Positions 55,138 to 64,000 of a stretch of DNA of 64,000 nt are shown piece by piece. Source of the stretch: Flavimarina sp. Hel_I_48 (GTDB lineage: Bacteria > Bacteroidota > Bacteroidia > Flavobacteriales > Flavobacteriaceae). The stretch is taken from NCBI RefSeq assembly GCF_000733945.1, contig NZ_JPOL01000002.1, positions 1,737,001 to 1,801,000 on the forward strand, in the 5' to 3' direction. The position numbers were made by a program, and so were the translations under genes. The notes beneath the pieces are model-generated. The model was not told the origin of the DNA and did not search any database. It was given only the letters and a program-made list of their open reading frames with translations. How positions within the stretch are numbered: position 1 is the first letter of the stretch; the number at the start of each line of letters is the position of its first letter.

Positions 55138-58100
55138 TTACTTAAAGCTATTCATGAATTCTGAAGGTGTCATCTCAAATTGCTTTTGAAAATTACGCCC
55201 AAAACTGGTCTGCGAGCGGTACCCCACCATCTCTGCGACTTCGAAAATCTTGCTATTTGTATTCTTTAATAAAAAAGCAGCTTTTTTGAGGCGGCTTATA
55301 TTAATCAACTCGTTAGGCGAAAGATCTGAAATTTCCTTGATTTTACGGTACAAAGTAGATCTGCTCATATTCAACAAACCAGCGAGTAACGCTACACTAA
55401 GATTAGGATCCTTTAGGTTATCTTCAATAATCTTATCCAATTTTTTGAGGAAATCCTGGTCATCTGCAGATAGTGACAGCGTGTGTAAATGCGCTAAGGG
55501 AGAATTGCTATAATGCTCCAGGATTGTTTTCCTATTTGAAAGTAGGTTTGATATTTGTACCTGCAAATGATCTATGGAAAACGGTTTTGAGATATAAGCA
55601 TCTGCCCCAGATTCAAGACCATCAATTTTAATGTTCAAAGCGGTTTTTGCAGTTAAGATTATCACCGGAATGTGATTTGTCTTTGGGTTTTCTTTAAGTT
55701 GTTTGCAAAATGTTATGCCATCCATTACAGGCATCATAAGATCACTAATTACCAGGTGAATTTCAAAATCCTGAAAAAACCGCAAAGCTTCCTGACCCTG
55801 CGCGGCGATAAGCACATTGTATGTTTCTGATAATTCAGTATATATAAAAGAAGTCAATTCCTGATTATCTTCTACGATAAGAATCACAGGCCTGTTTTTT
55901 GTGAAGACCGGTATTTCATTGGTATAATGACTACGGTCAGCAGGTGATGCCTTGTTCAAACTTTTAATACCCGTAATCTGTTTTACCGGCATTTCCAGAA
56001 TGAACGTATTCATTTTGCGCGTAGCTTTAAAATACAGTTTGCCATGGTGCAGTTCCGTTAATGAATGCGCCAGGGATAGTCCTATGCCAGTACCCACTTT
56101 TGTAGGCTCTCCCGGAACGCGGTAAAACGGTTCAAAAATGCGTTGTTGTAATTCCGTAGGGATCAATTTGCCATCATTCTTAATGATCACCTGAAAACTG
56201 CTGCCTTTTACAATAAGTTTGACTTTTACTTTCTTTTTTGAATAGTTGATCGCATTGCTAAAAAGATTGCTCAGGACTTTTTTTACCGCTTCTTCATCTA
56301 CAGAGGCTATGACATTTTCCTGTGGAACTATAAGCTTGAACCTCAAATTTTTGTCCCGAACGAGCTGGCTAAAACGCACATGAGTATCCTGAAGAAGCCC
56401 AGTGATACTTACTTCGACAAAACTAAGCTGAACATGCTGCATCTCAGTTTTTCTGAAATCAAGTAATTCATTGACCAGATTGAGCAATCTGGAGGTATTT
56501 TTCTCCATAATGCCCAAATTATGCGGAATTTCGGGTGATTTATAGGTGCTTTTCAAAAGTTTTTCAAGAGGGCCTTTGATTAGGGTAAGTGGTGTTCTGA
56601 TTTCATGGGCTACATTCGTAAAAAACTCGATTTTAGCCTGATAGATCTCTTTTTCCTTGGCATTTTCCAATTGCATTATGCGATGGTTGTTCTTATCATG
56701 GGTGTAATGGTGGTAATACCTAAATAAAAAAACCAACAAGAACAAAAACACCAGAAAATACAGGAAATATGCTGTTTTACTGGCAAAAAATGGCGGTAAA
56801 ATCTCAATTTTCAGGCTTTGCGTATTTTTGCTCCAAACCCCATGGCTGTTTAATGCCTTCACTTTAAAATCATAATTGCCGGGAGCCAATGCCGTAAAGC
56901 TAACTTCATGGTTTTTACCCAGACTTACCCAGTTGTCATTTAAACCTTCAAGTTTGTACCAGTATTTGGTCATTTTAGGAGCGGTGTAGCTAAGGGAAGC
57001 AAACTGGAGGTCAAATGTAGATTGCTTGTTATTCAGTATTAATTCTTTAGAAAACAAAATAGAATTATCCAGCGGCGAATCAACTTCTCCTACCTGAACT
57101 TTTTTATTATTTATCTGAATATCTGTTATGTAAATGGGAGCTTGATAGGTGTTTTTAATAAATGTATCAGGATTGAATCGTATTAGACCGTTTACGCTTC
57201 CGAAGTACATCTCGCCGGAATCATCTTTAAAGGCTGAACTATAATTGAATTGATCGCTCAATAAACCGTTAGACTTAGTAAAGATTTCCATCTTTTTAGA
57301 ATCAGGGTCGTAGTTTACTAATCCGCTTGAAGTACTTATCCAGAGCTCTTTGCTTTTATCTTCTAAAATGGAATAGGTGACATTGCTGGGCAATCCATCT
57401 TTTTTACCTATGCGGTTAAAATTTTGCTCTTTTGGATTAAAAAGGTTGAGTCCGTTCTCTGTAGTGATCCACAGATTTTTACTTGAATCTTCATAGATAC
57501 CATTGATAACATTTGTACTGATACTATGGGGATCTTTGCTGTCGTATTTAAAAAAACCTTTTTCCCCGGTTTTTGTATTAAAATAGTACAGGCCATCCCA
57601 GTATGTACCGGCCCATAGAACGCCTTTATGATCTTCCATCATATAGGTATAATGGTAGACTTCCGGAAACCCTGTTACTACTTCAAAAGTCCTGGAATTT
57701 TCTAAAAACTTATGTATTCCAGAAGAGGTAAGAATATAAATGTCCTTATTCTCAGCCTCAAAAATATAAAGTATAAAGTCACTACGCAGCCCACCCTCAT
57801 CTTTTCCTGTTCCAAAATGATCAATTATTTTTCCAGATGGGATATCCATTACGTCCAGACCGTGTTCAAAAGTCCCTATCCACAATTCAGATCCGCGGGG
57901 TAATAATCCATGTATATTATAATTAGGGAATGCGCCGTTACTTTCAATAGGGGCATAATTTTTAAATGTTTCGGTAGTACTTTTGAATTGATTTAAGCCT
58001 GCATCCTCAGTCCCTATCCATAAATTACCATAGTTGTCTTTTTTTATTTCACGTACAGCATTACCGCTTATGGAGTTTTCGCCTACCCTGGGAAAATACC

Positions 58101-59079
58101 GTTTGATGGGGGTATATTGTTTTGAATAGTAATTGACACCACCAAAATAAGTGCCTACCCATACTCCTTCTTCCTGATCAAGGGTTAAACAATAAATAGC
58201 GTTGTCTGAGACGGCATATGGATCGTTATAATTCTTTTTTAAATGCTCAAATTCTTTGCTTTTAAGATCATATATATAAATGCCAGACTCACTGGCAATC
58301 CATAATTCATTTTTATCTTTTCTTAAAAAATTTCTTACGAAGAGTGGATTTTCGTTTTTTGGGAATAAGCTCGTTGTGCGGGAGTTTCTAAGGCTATATG
58401 TCAATACACCTTGCGCTTTTGTTCCTATATATAAAGTGTTGTGAACGCTATCTACAGAAAGTGCTGTTATAACGATATTAGTATTTACGCCTAATTGCAA
58501 ATCAATTTTCTGAAGCGAATTATTAGCTTCGATATATTTGAAAACATCTTCTCCACTAGATACATATATATCGCCAGATTTGCTTGAAGAAATAAAAGAA
58601 AAACCGGTCTGTTTGTAAATCTCTTCTTTACCGGTTTTAAGTGATTTTTTAAAAAGATTTCCGGCGGCCACAAACCAAATATTCCCATTACAATCATTTT
58701 CAATATCAAGGATAGGCTGATCTTTAGTATTTTTTATCAATTCAAAAGATTCCATCTCTTTATCATACTTAAAAAGACCAGTATCTGTACCTACCCATAA
58801 CGTATGGTTATATTCTTTTAAACACCTTATAAAATTGCTGCCAATACTGGTGCTATCTCCTGCCTTATGCTGAAAGACCTTATAACTATACCCATCAAAT
58901 CTATTTAAACCGTCTTTAGTACCAAACCACATAAAACCCCTTTCATCCTGTAACATACTAACCACAGAATTGTGAGATAAACCATCTTCCACCCTATAAT
59001 GATGAAAAGAATGGCTTTGCCCTTGTACTTCAAACACGGTAACTAACATCAAAAGATAAAACCAAATTCTCATAAGCAC
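55138..59079 (-). CDS. Hybrid two-component system regulator (SusR/HTCS type)
   Basis: 1313 residues in the classical HTCS order: signal peptide; an exported sensor of two seven-bladed propellers made of repeats such as EDGLSHNSVVSMLQDERGFMW (Reg_prop), about 25-680; a Y_Y_Y domain ending about 760; one membrane helix (about 769-787); HisKA with His825 (NVAHEIRTPLTLIKG); HATPase with NLFSNAINY and VGTGIGLSLA; a receiver domain (about 1064-1180) with phospho-acceptor Asp1113 in SDLMMPVMDG; and an AraC-type HTH at the end (SVALLAGLLNMSRSTLYRKI, VGYRSQTSFGRNFQKQFEMTPSEF). All catalytic residues appear intact. It senses a glycan breakdown product and controls the divergent SusC/SusD genes. Confidence 0.96.
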   Translation of the reverse strand: MLMRIWFYLLMLVTVFEVQGQSHSFHHYRVEDGLSHNSVVSMLQDERGFMWFGTKDGLNRFDGYSYKVFQHKAGDSTSIGSNFIRCLKEYNHTLWVGTDTGLFKYDKEMESFELIKNTKDQPILDIENDCNGNIWFVAAGNLFKKSLKTGKEEIYKQTGFSFISSSKSGDIYVSSGEDVFKYIEANNSLQKIDLQLGVNTNIVITALSVDSVHNTLYIGTKAQGVLTYSLRNSRTTSLFPKNENPLFVRNFLRKDKNELWIASESGIYIYDLKSKEFEHLKKNYNDPYAVSDNAIYCLTLDQEEGVWVGTYFGGVNYYSKQYTPIKRYFPRVGENSISGNAVREIKKDNYGNLWIGTEDAGLNQFKSTTETFKNYAPIESNGAFPNYNIHGLLPRGSELWIGTFEHGLDVMDIPSGKIIDHFGTGKDEGGLRSDFILYIFEAENKDIYILTSSGIHKFLENSRTFEVVTGFPEVYHYTYMMEDHKGVLWAGTYWDGLYYFNTKTGEKGFFKYDSKDPHSISTNVINGIYEDSSKNLWITTENGLNLFNPKEQNFNRIGKKDGLPSNVTYSILEDKSKELWISTSSGLVNYDPDSKKMEIFTKSNGLLSDQFNYSSAFKDDSGEMYFGSVNGLIRFNPDTFIKNTYQAPIYITDIQINNKKVQVGEVDSPLDNSILFSKELILNNKQSTFDLQFASLSYTAPKMTKYWYKLEGLNDNWVSLGKNHEVSFTALAPGNYDFKVKALNSHGVWSKNTQSLKIEILPPFFASKTAYFLYFLVFLFLLVFLFRYYHHYTHDKNNHRIMQLENAKEKEIYQAKIEFFTNVAHEIRTPLTLIKGPLEKLLKSTYKSPEIPHNLGIMEKNTSRLLNLVNELLDFRKTEMQHVQLSFVEVSITGLLQDTHVRFSQLVRDKNLRFKLIVPQENVIASVDEEAVKKVLSNLFSNAINYSKKKVKVKLIVKGSSFQVIIKNDGKLIPTELQQRIFEPFYRVPGEPTKVGTGIGLSLAHSLTELHHGKLYFKATRKMNTFILEMPVKQITGIKSLNKASPADRSHYTNEIPVFTKNRPVILIVEDNQELTSFIYTELSETYNVLIAAQGQEALRFFQDFEIHLVISDLMMPVMDGITFCKQLKENPKTNHIPVIILTAKTALNIKIDGLESGADAYISKPFSIDHLQVQISNLLSNRKTILEHYSNSPLAHLHTLSLSADDQDFLKKLDKIIEDNLKDPNLSVALLAGLLNMSRSTLYRKIKEISDLSPNELINISRLKKAAFLLKNTNSKIFEVAEMVGYRSQTSFGRNFQKQFEMTPSEFMNSFK

Positions 59080-59424
59080 AAAGCACGTTAAATAACTGTT
59101 GTTTCAACAAATCAAATCATCTCATTCTTCAACGTTTTGTTCCAAAAACCATTAAAGGTTAACACTTATTAAAGATTGAACCATTTTGATGAAAAAATGA
59201 AACGGTAAAAAGAAGAGGTTCTAATTTAAATATTCTCCTTTGTAAGGAAACAAGTTGACAAATTTATGTCTCAAAAAATGAGATTTAGATAAGATTAGTT
59301 GAGTTTAATTAATGAATTACCAAAAACCAATAACACCTATTTAAGTACGATTTTCCCTAGCCTATAGTAAAGTAGCCAATTTGTTTCATGAGGCCGATAA
59401 CTAAAAATTTCTAAATGAAATTCT
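59080..59424. other. Regulatory gap of 345 bases between HTCS and SusC genes
   Basis: Divergent control region. It contains the dyad TCTCA-AAAAA-TGAGA at 59269-59283, a possible regulator site, in AT-rich surroundings. No exact TAnnTTTG box was found for either gene. No reading frame of coding character. Confidence 0.5.
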
Positions 59425-62385
59425 ATGAAAACTAAATTACGTTCCAACTTAAAGTCCATACTCCTACTAAATTTAATTCTTTTTTTTACTCATCAAACGT
59501 TTGCGCAAGAAGCAACTATTTCTGGAAGCGTCAACACTACAGAGGGTGAACCTATACCCTTTGCCAACATATTGATTAAAGGAACCACACAAGGAACCAC
59601 GGCTGATATGGATGGTAATTATAACATAACGGCCAGAACCGGTGATTTTATAGTATTTAGTTCTATAGGCTACAAGTCTTTGGAGATAGCCATTGAAAAC
59701 CAGACTACAATAAATGCAGAATTGCAAGAAGATGTATCAGCACTGGATGAAGTGGTTGTTGTAGGTTATGGTACGTTAGATAAAAAAGAGGTTACCAGTT
59801 CCATTACCCACGTAGACGGGGATGAGCTTTTAACAGTATCATCAAATAACCCCATTATGGCACTTCAAGGTAAAGTGCCAGGCTTAACTATAGATAATAG
59901 TTCTGCAGCAGATCCCAATTCAAATCCAAGTATCCAGCTAAGGGGTGTTTCATCAAGGAATGCCGGGCTGGGACCTTTAATAGTTATCAATGGTTTTCCT
60001 GGAGGAAGTTTACAGGGAATAAATCAAAATGACATAAAATCTATAGATATATTAAAGGGCGGGGCTGCTTCTGCGATATACGGTACACGAGGAAGTAACG
60101 GTGTGATAATTATTACAACCAAGACGGGTACTGGAAAACCTTCTGCCCAATATAGTCATTATGTATCCCTCGATTTTCTTTCTGATAATACATTGCGTCC
60201 CTTGACCGCTTCACAATATCTAGAAAACGAGCGTGGAATAGATTTTGGCGGAAATACCGATTGGATTGATGCCATTACAAGAAGTAACGCCCTTGTTCAA
60301 AAGCATACTTTAAGTGTATCTGGGGGCGGGCCAAGTACGACCTATAGGGCTACAGTAGATTATAAAAAAGCTGAAGGTATTGACATAAGATCATCGCGTG
60401 AGGAATATGGCGCGCGGGTCATAGTAAATCACAAGTCCGAAAATGGCAGGTATGAAGTTGACCTGAACATTGCACCACGCTATGCAAAAAGAAATGATGC
60501 GAATTATGATGTATTTGGTAAAGCACTGACGCTCAACCCTACAATCCCGGTACGCGATGCGCAATCTCCAAGTGGCTATACTAATATCCAGCAAGGGTAC
60601 GACGGCCCATACAATATCTTAGAAACACTAAGTCTTGAGGAAGATGGTTCAGAAGAAAAAATACTGGACTGGAACGGGAGCTTTACCTGGAATTTTTCAC
60701 CCACATTAAACACAAAGATTTCTATAGGAGAATCAACCACCGATTATTTTGATTTCTTTTTTAGACCTTCTACTTCAAGTATTGCGATAAATTTTGATGA
60801 AGGTGAAAATTCTGCCAATAGGGCTTACAATAAATACGATACGAAGAGCCTTGAATGGATTGGCAATTATTCTCTTGATATAAAGAAAAATACTTTTAAA
60901 CTGCTGGGCGGGTATTCCTATCAATATTTTCAGTCATCTGGTTTAAGCGCATCAAATCGAAATTTCCCCAGTGATGCTTTTACTTATAATAATTTAGGCA
61001 GTGGTCTCTACAATCAGGAAGAAGAAGGAAGACTAGGGCTAGGCAGTTTTAAAGACAGTTCTACATTGATAGCCTTTTTTAGTCGATTGAATTATGACTT
61101 TGATAATAAATATCTAATGTCTGCAAGTATACGTTACGAAGGTTCTTCAAAATTTGGATATGAAAACAAATGGGGGGTTTTCCCCGCAGTGTCTGTTGGT
61201 TGGCGAGTCAATGATGAGGAATTTATGGAAAATGTAACCTGGATAGATGAACTAAAGCTGAGGGCTGATTATGGTGAAACCGGCAATCAGGATTTTGGAA
61301 ATTATCTTTCCTTGGATACTTATCAGGGTTTTGGATATTATCCACTGGCGGGAGAATATTACCAGGTATGGGGGCCTAATCAAAATACAAACTACAATTT
61401 GAAATGGGAGAAAGCAATTAATACAAATATTGGTGTTGACTTTGGTTTCCTTCAAAGATTTTCGGGATCATTTAATTATTATAAACGAAAAAACGAGGAT
61501 CTATTAGGCTATTATCCAGTACAATTGCCTCCTAACATCGTAGATCAAACCTATGCCAACGTAGGAACTATGGAAAATTCCGGTTTTGAATTACAACTCA
61601 ATGCAAGTGTTATAAAGAGTGATGATTTTAGTTATGACATAGCATTTGCCGGTTCTACTATAGAAAATAAATTTGTTTCATTTTCCAATGCCCAGTATGA
61701 AGGGCAGGACTTTATAGATGTTGTGGGACTGCCTGCCCCGGGTTCGCCAGGAAATGCACAGCGGCTGGAAGAGGGCAAAAGAATTGGGTCATTTTATATG
61801 TACAAATCAGCAGGAGTAAGTGATCAGGGCGAACTTTTAATTTATAATCAGGCTGGAGATGTTATTACCGGCGCTCAGGCAGTTTACGATGATAGACAAT
61901 TTGTGGGAAATGGTTTACCTCGTTATAATTTGAGCCTAAGCAACACGTTCAAATATAAAAACTGGGATGCGAGCGTTTTCTTCAGGGGAAAATTTGATTA
62001 CGAACTTTTTAATACCCTAGGCTTTTATATTGGAACACCCGTGACCCCTAATGAGGCAAATGTTCTACAATCTGCCTATGAAGGACCCTATTCCCAACTT
62101 ACTAGTTTTACTACGATTTCTTCGGTTTCAGATTACTTTCTTGAATCTGGCGACTTTGTCAAACTTGAAAATATCACGCTTGGATATACGGTAGATCTTA
62201 AAGAAGGATTCGCAAATTCTTTGAGAATATATGCTTCTGCCAATAATGTTGCCACATTTACCAATTTTTCAGGAGGGGACCCAGATTCTTATCCATTTAA
62301 TGGACTATACCCAGGTATAAATTCCAGTAGGCAATATTATCCTTCCACAACACAAATTGTATTTGGATTTGATTTCAACTTTTAA
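59425..62385 (+). CDS. SusC/RagA family TonB-linked outer membrane protein
   Basis: 986 residues. Signal peptide (LLLNLILFFTHQTFAQ), then a carboxypeptidase-regulatory-like domain (about 30-105, ISGSVNTTEGEPIPFANILIKG), the TonB-box-like segment DEVVVVGYGT at about 110-120, a plug domain (LQGKVPGLTIDNS, IRGV-type SIQLRGVSSRNAG, GSNGVIIITTK) and a beta barrel ending GFDFNF. It takes up oligosaccharides across the outer membrane together with SusD, whose gene begins 10 bases after its stop. The glycan cannot be inferred from the receptor. Confidence 0.97.
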   Translation: MKTKLRSNLKSILLLNLILFFTHQTFAQEATISGSVNTTEGEPIPFANILIKGTTQGTTADMDGNYNITARTGDFIVFSSIGYKSLEIAIENQTTINAELQEDVSALDEVVVVGYGTLDKKEVTSSITHVDGDELLTVSSNNPIMALQGKVPGLTIDNSSAADPNSNPSIQLRGVSSRNAGLGPLIVINGFPGGSLQGINQNDIKSIDILKGGAASAIYGTRGSNGVIIITTKTGTGKPSAQYSHYVSLDFLSDNTLRPLTASQYLENERGIDFGGNTDWIDAITRSNALVQKHTLSVSGGGPSTTYRATVDYKKAEGIDIRSSREEYGARVIVNHKSENGRYEVDLNIAPRYAKRNDANYDVFGKALTLNPTIPVRDAQSPSGYTNIQQGYDGPYNILETLSLEEDGSEEKILDWNGSFTWNFSPTLNTKISIGESTTDYFDFFFRPSTSSIAINFDEGENSANRAYNKYDTKSLEWIGNYSLDIKKNTFKLLGGYSYQYFQSSGLSASNRNFPSDAFTYNNLGSGLYNQEEEGRLGLGSFKDSSTLIAFFSRLNYDFDNKYLMSASIRYEGSSKFGYENKWGVFPAVSVGWRVNDEEFMENVTWIDELKLRADYGETGNQDFGNYLSLDTYQGFGYYPLAGEYYQVWGPNQNTNYNLKWEKAINTNIGVDFGFLQRFSGSFNYYKRKNEDLLGYYPVQLPPNIVDQTYANVGTMENSGFELQLNASVIKSDDFSYDIAFAGSTIENKFVSFSNAQYEGQDFIDVVGLPAPGSPGNAQRLEEGKRIGSFYMYKSAGVSDQGELLIYNQAGDVITGAQAVYDDRQFVGNGLPRYNLSLSNTFKYKNWDASVFFRGKFDYELFNTLGFYIGTPVTPNEANVLQSAYEGPYSQLTSFTTISSVSDYFLESGDFVKLENITLGYTVDLKEGFANSLRIYASANNVATFTNFSGGDPDSYPFNGLYPGINSSRQYYPSTTQIVFGFDFNF

Positions 62386-62395
62386 AATTTACACA

Positions 62396-64000
62396 ATGAA
62401 GAATAATACCAGAACATATATAGGATTGTTGCTATTTACAATAGTTAGTTTGATCAGTTGTACAAATCTTGAAGAAGAACTGTATGACCGGGTAACTTCT
62501 GAGAATTTTATACAAACCAAAGAAGATGTATATCGTACGTTCTTGCGCTCTTTTGAACATGGTTACTGGACTGTACAGGGTGATCAATATGATATGCAGG
62601 AGAACACCGGAGACCAGTTAATGACAGCTACACGTGGTGCAGATTGGTTTGACGGAGGGAAGTACATCAGGTTGCACAACCATGAATGGAACACTGATGA
62701 TGGTTTTGTAGAGGGAGGGTGGAAAAACCTATATACAGGGATAGTTTTAGCTACAAACTCTTTAGAAGACATACAGGCTCTGGATCCCTCAAGTGTGAAA
62801 ATGAGCGAAGAGGAAAGATCTGAGTTAGTTTCTGAACTGAGAATTTTAAGAGCATGGTATTATCTCCGTCTGTTTGATTTCTACAGGAATATACAACTAA
62901 TCACAGCGGTCAAGGGAGAAACCGAAGCAGTTGCTCAATCTACGCCAAAGGAAACTTTTGATTTTATTGAAAATGAAATTTTAGAATCGGTTCCGGCCTT
63001 GTTTGCAAAAGGAGATCCAGGAACAGAGAATTTTGATGGGCGATGGACAAAGGCAGCGGCTATGACACTTCTTTCCAGATTATATTTAAATGCAGAAGTA
63101 TATATAGGAGAGGCTAAATATGAGCAGTGTGCTACTATAACACAAGATATAGTAGATGGGAAATATGGTTCCTACGGTATTGAAGAGCGATGGGATGCTC
63201 CGTTTGATTATGACAATAATTCAAGTAAAGAAACCCTATTTGCATTTCCGGGATCTTTCACGCGCACACACTGGCATTATTCAAGTGGCATGTTCTGGTG
63301 GCAGTTTCCCGCAAACATAAATTTGTATTTCAATTTTACCGCATTTGGTAATTCAAACCCCAAATATGCTTTACAACCGGGTAAGGATCTAGAGGGTAAT
63401 GAATATGCCTTCCCATTAGGGAAACCATTTGTGAAGTTTGAAAAATATCCTGACGACGTAAGGCTTATAAAATATAAAAATACAGGTCTCTCCTCTCGTG
63501 AAGGCATGTTTCTGTACGGCTACCTTCCCTACAATGATGGCTCAGAAGTCTTAATGTCCAAGGATGGTTCCTATAAACTATACTTAAGGGATCAAGTAGG
63601 ACAGTTCAATGATCTTGAACCAGAGCAAGAGTTACAAGGTGCTTCTACTATGCTCACCGCTGATGAAAATTCAGGTGTAAGGCTTGTAAAATATCCTTTT
63701 TATTCAGACGACTCACCAAATAGAATAGAACCAGATTTTGTTGAAATGCGTTTAGCAGAAGTGTACTACACCCTGGCGGAATGTAGGTTTAGAGAAGGTA
63801 ATTTAGCTGAAGCCGCAAACCTATTGAACCTTGTAAGAAGCAGGTATTATCCTGAAGGTTCTCAAAGTCTTTACGAGGCTGGTGAGTTGAATGAAGTAGA
63901 ACTTTTAGATGCCTGGGGTAGCGAGTTTTTAGGAGAAGGCCGTCGTAGAATTGACCTTATTCGATTTGGCAAATTTACAACAGGGGCCTGGTGGGATAAA
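62396..64000 (+). CDS. RagB/SusD family nutrient-binding outer membrane lipoprotein (partial)
   Basis: Open to the right edge of the window (535 codons seen, no stop). The signal peptide ends in the lipobox ISCT with Cys22. Diagnostic SusD features are the N-terminal EEELYDRVTSENF, the helix region ELRILRAWYYLRLFDFY with TPR-like helices, and MRLAEVYYTLAECRFREGNLAEAANLLNLVRSRYY near the end, followed by LGEGRRRIDLIRFGKF. It binds the glycan on the cell surface and hands it to SusC. Glycoside hydrolase genes of the locus must lie beyond the window. Confidence 0.96.
   Translation, partial: MKNNTRTYIGLLLFTIVSLISCTNLEEELYDRVTSENFIQTKEDVYRTFLRSFEHGYWTVQGDQYDMQENTGDQLMTATRGADWFDGGKYIRLHNHEWNTDDGFVEGGWKNLYTGIVLATNSLEDIQALDPSSVKMSEEERSELVSELRILRAWYYLRLFDFYRNIQLITAVKGETEAVAQSTPKETFDFIENEILESVPALFAKGDPGTENFDGRWTKAAAMTLLSRLYLNAEVYIGEAKYEQCATITQDIVDGKYGSYGIEERWDAPFDYDNNSSKETLFAFPGSFTRTHWHYSSGMFWWQFPANINLYFNFTAFGNSNPKYALQPGKDLEGNEYAFPLGKPFVKFEKYPDDVRLIKYKNTGLSSREGMFLYGYLPYNDGSEVLMSKDGSYKLYLRDQVGQFNDLEPEQELQGASTMLTADENSGVRLVKYPFYSDDSPNRIEPDFVEMRLAEVYYTLAECRFREGNLAEAANLLNLVRSRYYPEGSQSLYEAGELNEVELLDAWGSEFLGEGRRRIDLIRFGKFTTGAWWDK

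Noticed and set aside
34960..64000. tRNA or rRNA genes, riboswitches
   Set aside because: No cloverleaf, rRNA-like or conserved riboswitch core was recognised by eye in the gaps; this is not proof of absence.

Overview
The window looks like a chromosomal segment of a marine-type member of the Flavobacteriaceae (Bacteroidota). The signs are a SusC/SusD pair with a divergent hybrid two-component regulator, TonB-dependent uptake genes, a complete MoxR/DUF58/BatABCDE cluster, DUF4270 and DUF177 genes, an SDR-type L-threonine dehydrogenase, and several gene starts preceded by the Bacteroidota promoter form TAnnTTTG. Sequence is moderately AT-rich with dense gene packing. I saw no rRNA, tRNA, transposase, integrase or CRISPR array.

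Left part (1-14100): the tail of a TonB-dependent receptor and a PepSY membrane protein (probably siderophore/iron use); a DUF1801/YdeI protein, a GNAT acetyltransferase and a Pit phosphate transporter; a MORN-repeat protein; a DUF2805 protein overlapping an L-threonine 3-dehydrogenase; then a same-strand run of secreted or lipid-anchored proteins (two unknown lipoproteins, an NTF2-like protein, an M13 metallopeptidase, a large VPS10/BNR propeller protein).

Central metabolism (14240-28710): sdhCAB behind a near-perfect promoter; radA facing it across a shared terminator; panC-panD-YbhN-like operon; divergent from it a half-length GlgA-like protein, a DUF4270 lipoprotein and glmS; then a beta carbonic anhydrase and a SulP/STAS anion transporter that look like a bicarbonate module.

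Middle (29100-38700): one long leftward cluster, in transcription order moxR, DUF58, a BatD-like membrane protein, batA, batB, batC, batD, batE. Its gaps hold short GC-rich inverted repeats of one recurring type (C-tract/G-tract), unlike the AT-rich spacers elsewhere.

Accessory patch (39000-48400): two SDR oxidoreductases, a four-helix-bundle (S23/IVP) gene bracketed by inverted arrays of a 7-base repeat, an AlbA-type ATP-binding protein overlapping a metallophosphatase, a PA0069-type radical SAM protein, a Gfo/Idh/MocA oxidoreductase, an enoyl-CoA hydratase, an NtrY-like orphan histidine kinase and a HemJ/CopD protein.

Right part (48500-64000): the conserved leftward lipid/ribosome block pdxA, DUF177, rpmF, fabH, accB, accC with ribE divergent; a small Pro-rich protein with a sorting-type C-terminus; and the start of a polysaccharide-utilization locus (hybrid two-component regulator, SusC, SusD cut by the window end). 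No clearly new multi-gene defence or mobile system is evident. The most unusual structures are the S23 gene with its inverted heptamer arrays, the half-size glycogen synthase, the repeat family in the bat cluster, and several unexplained inverted repeats in regulatory gaps.
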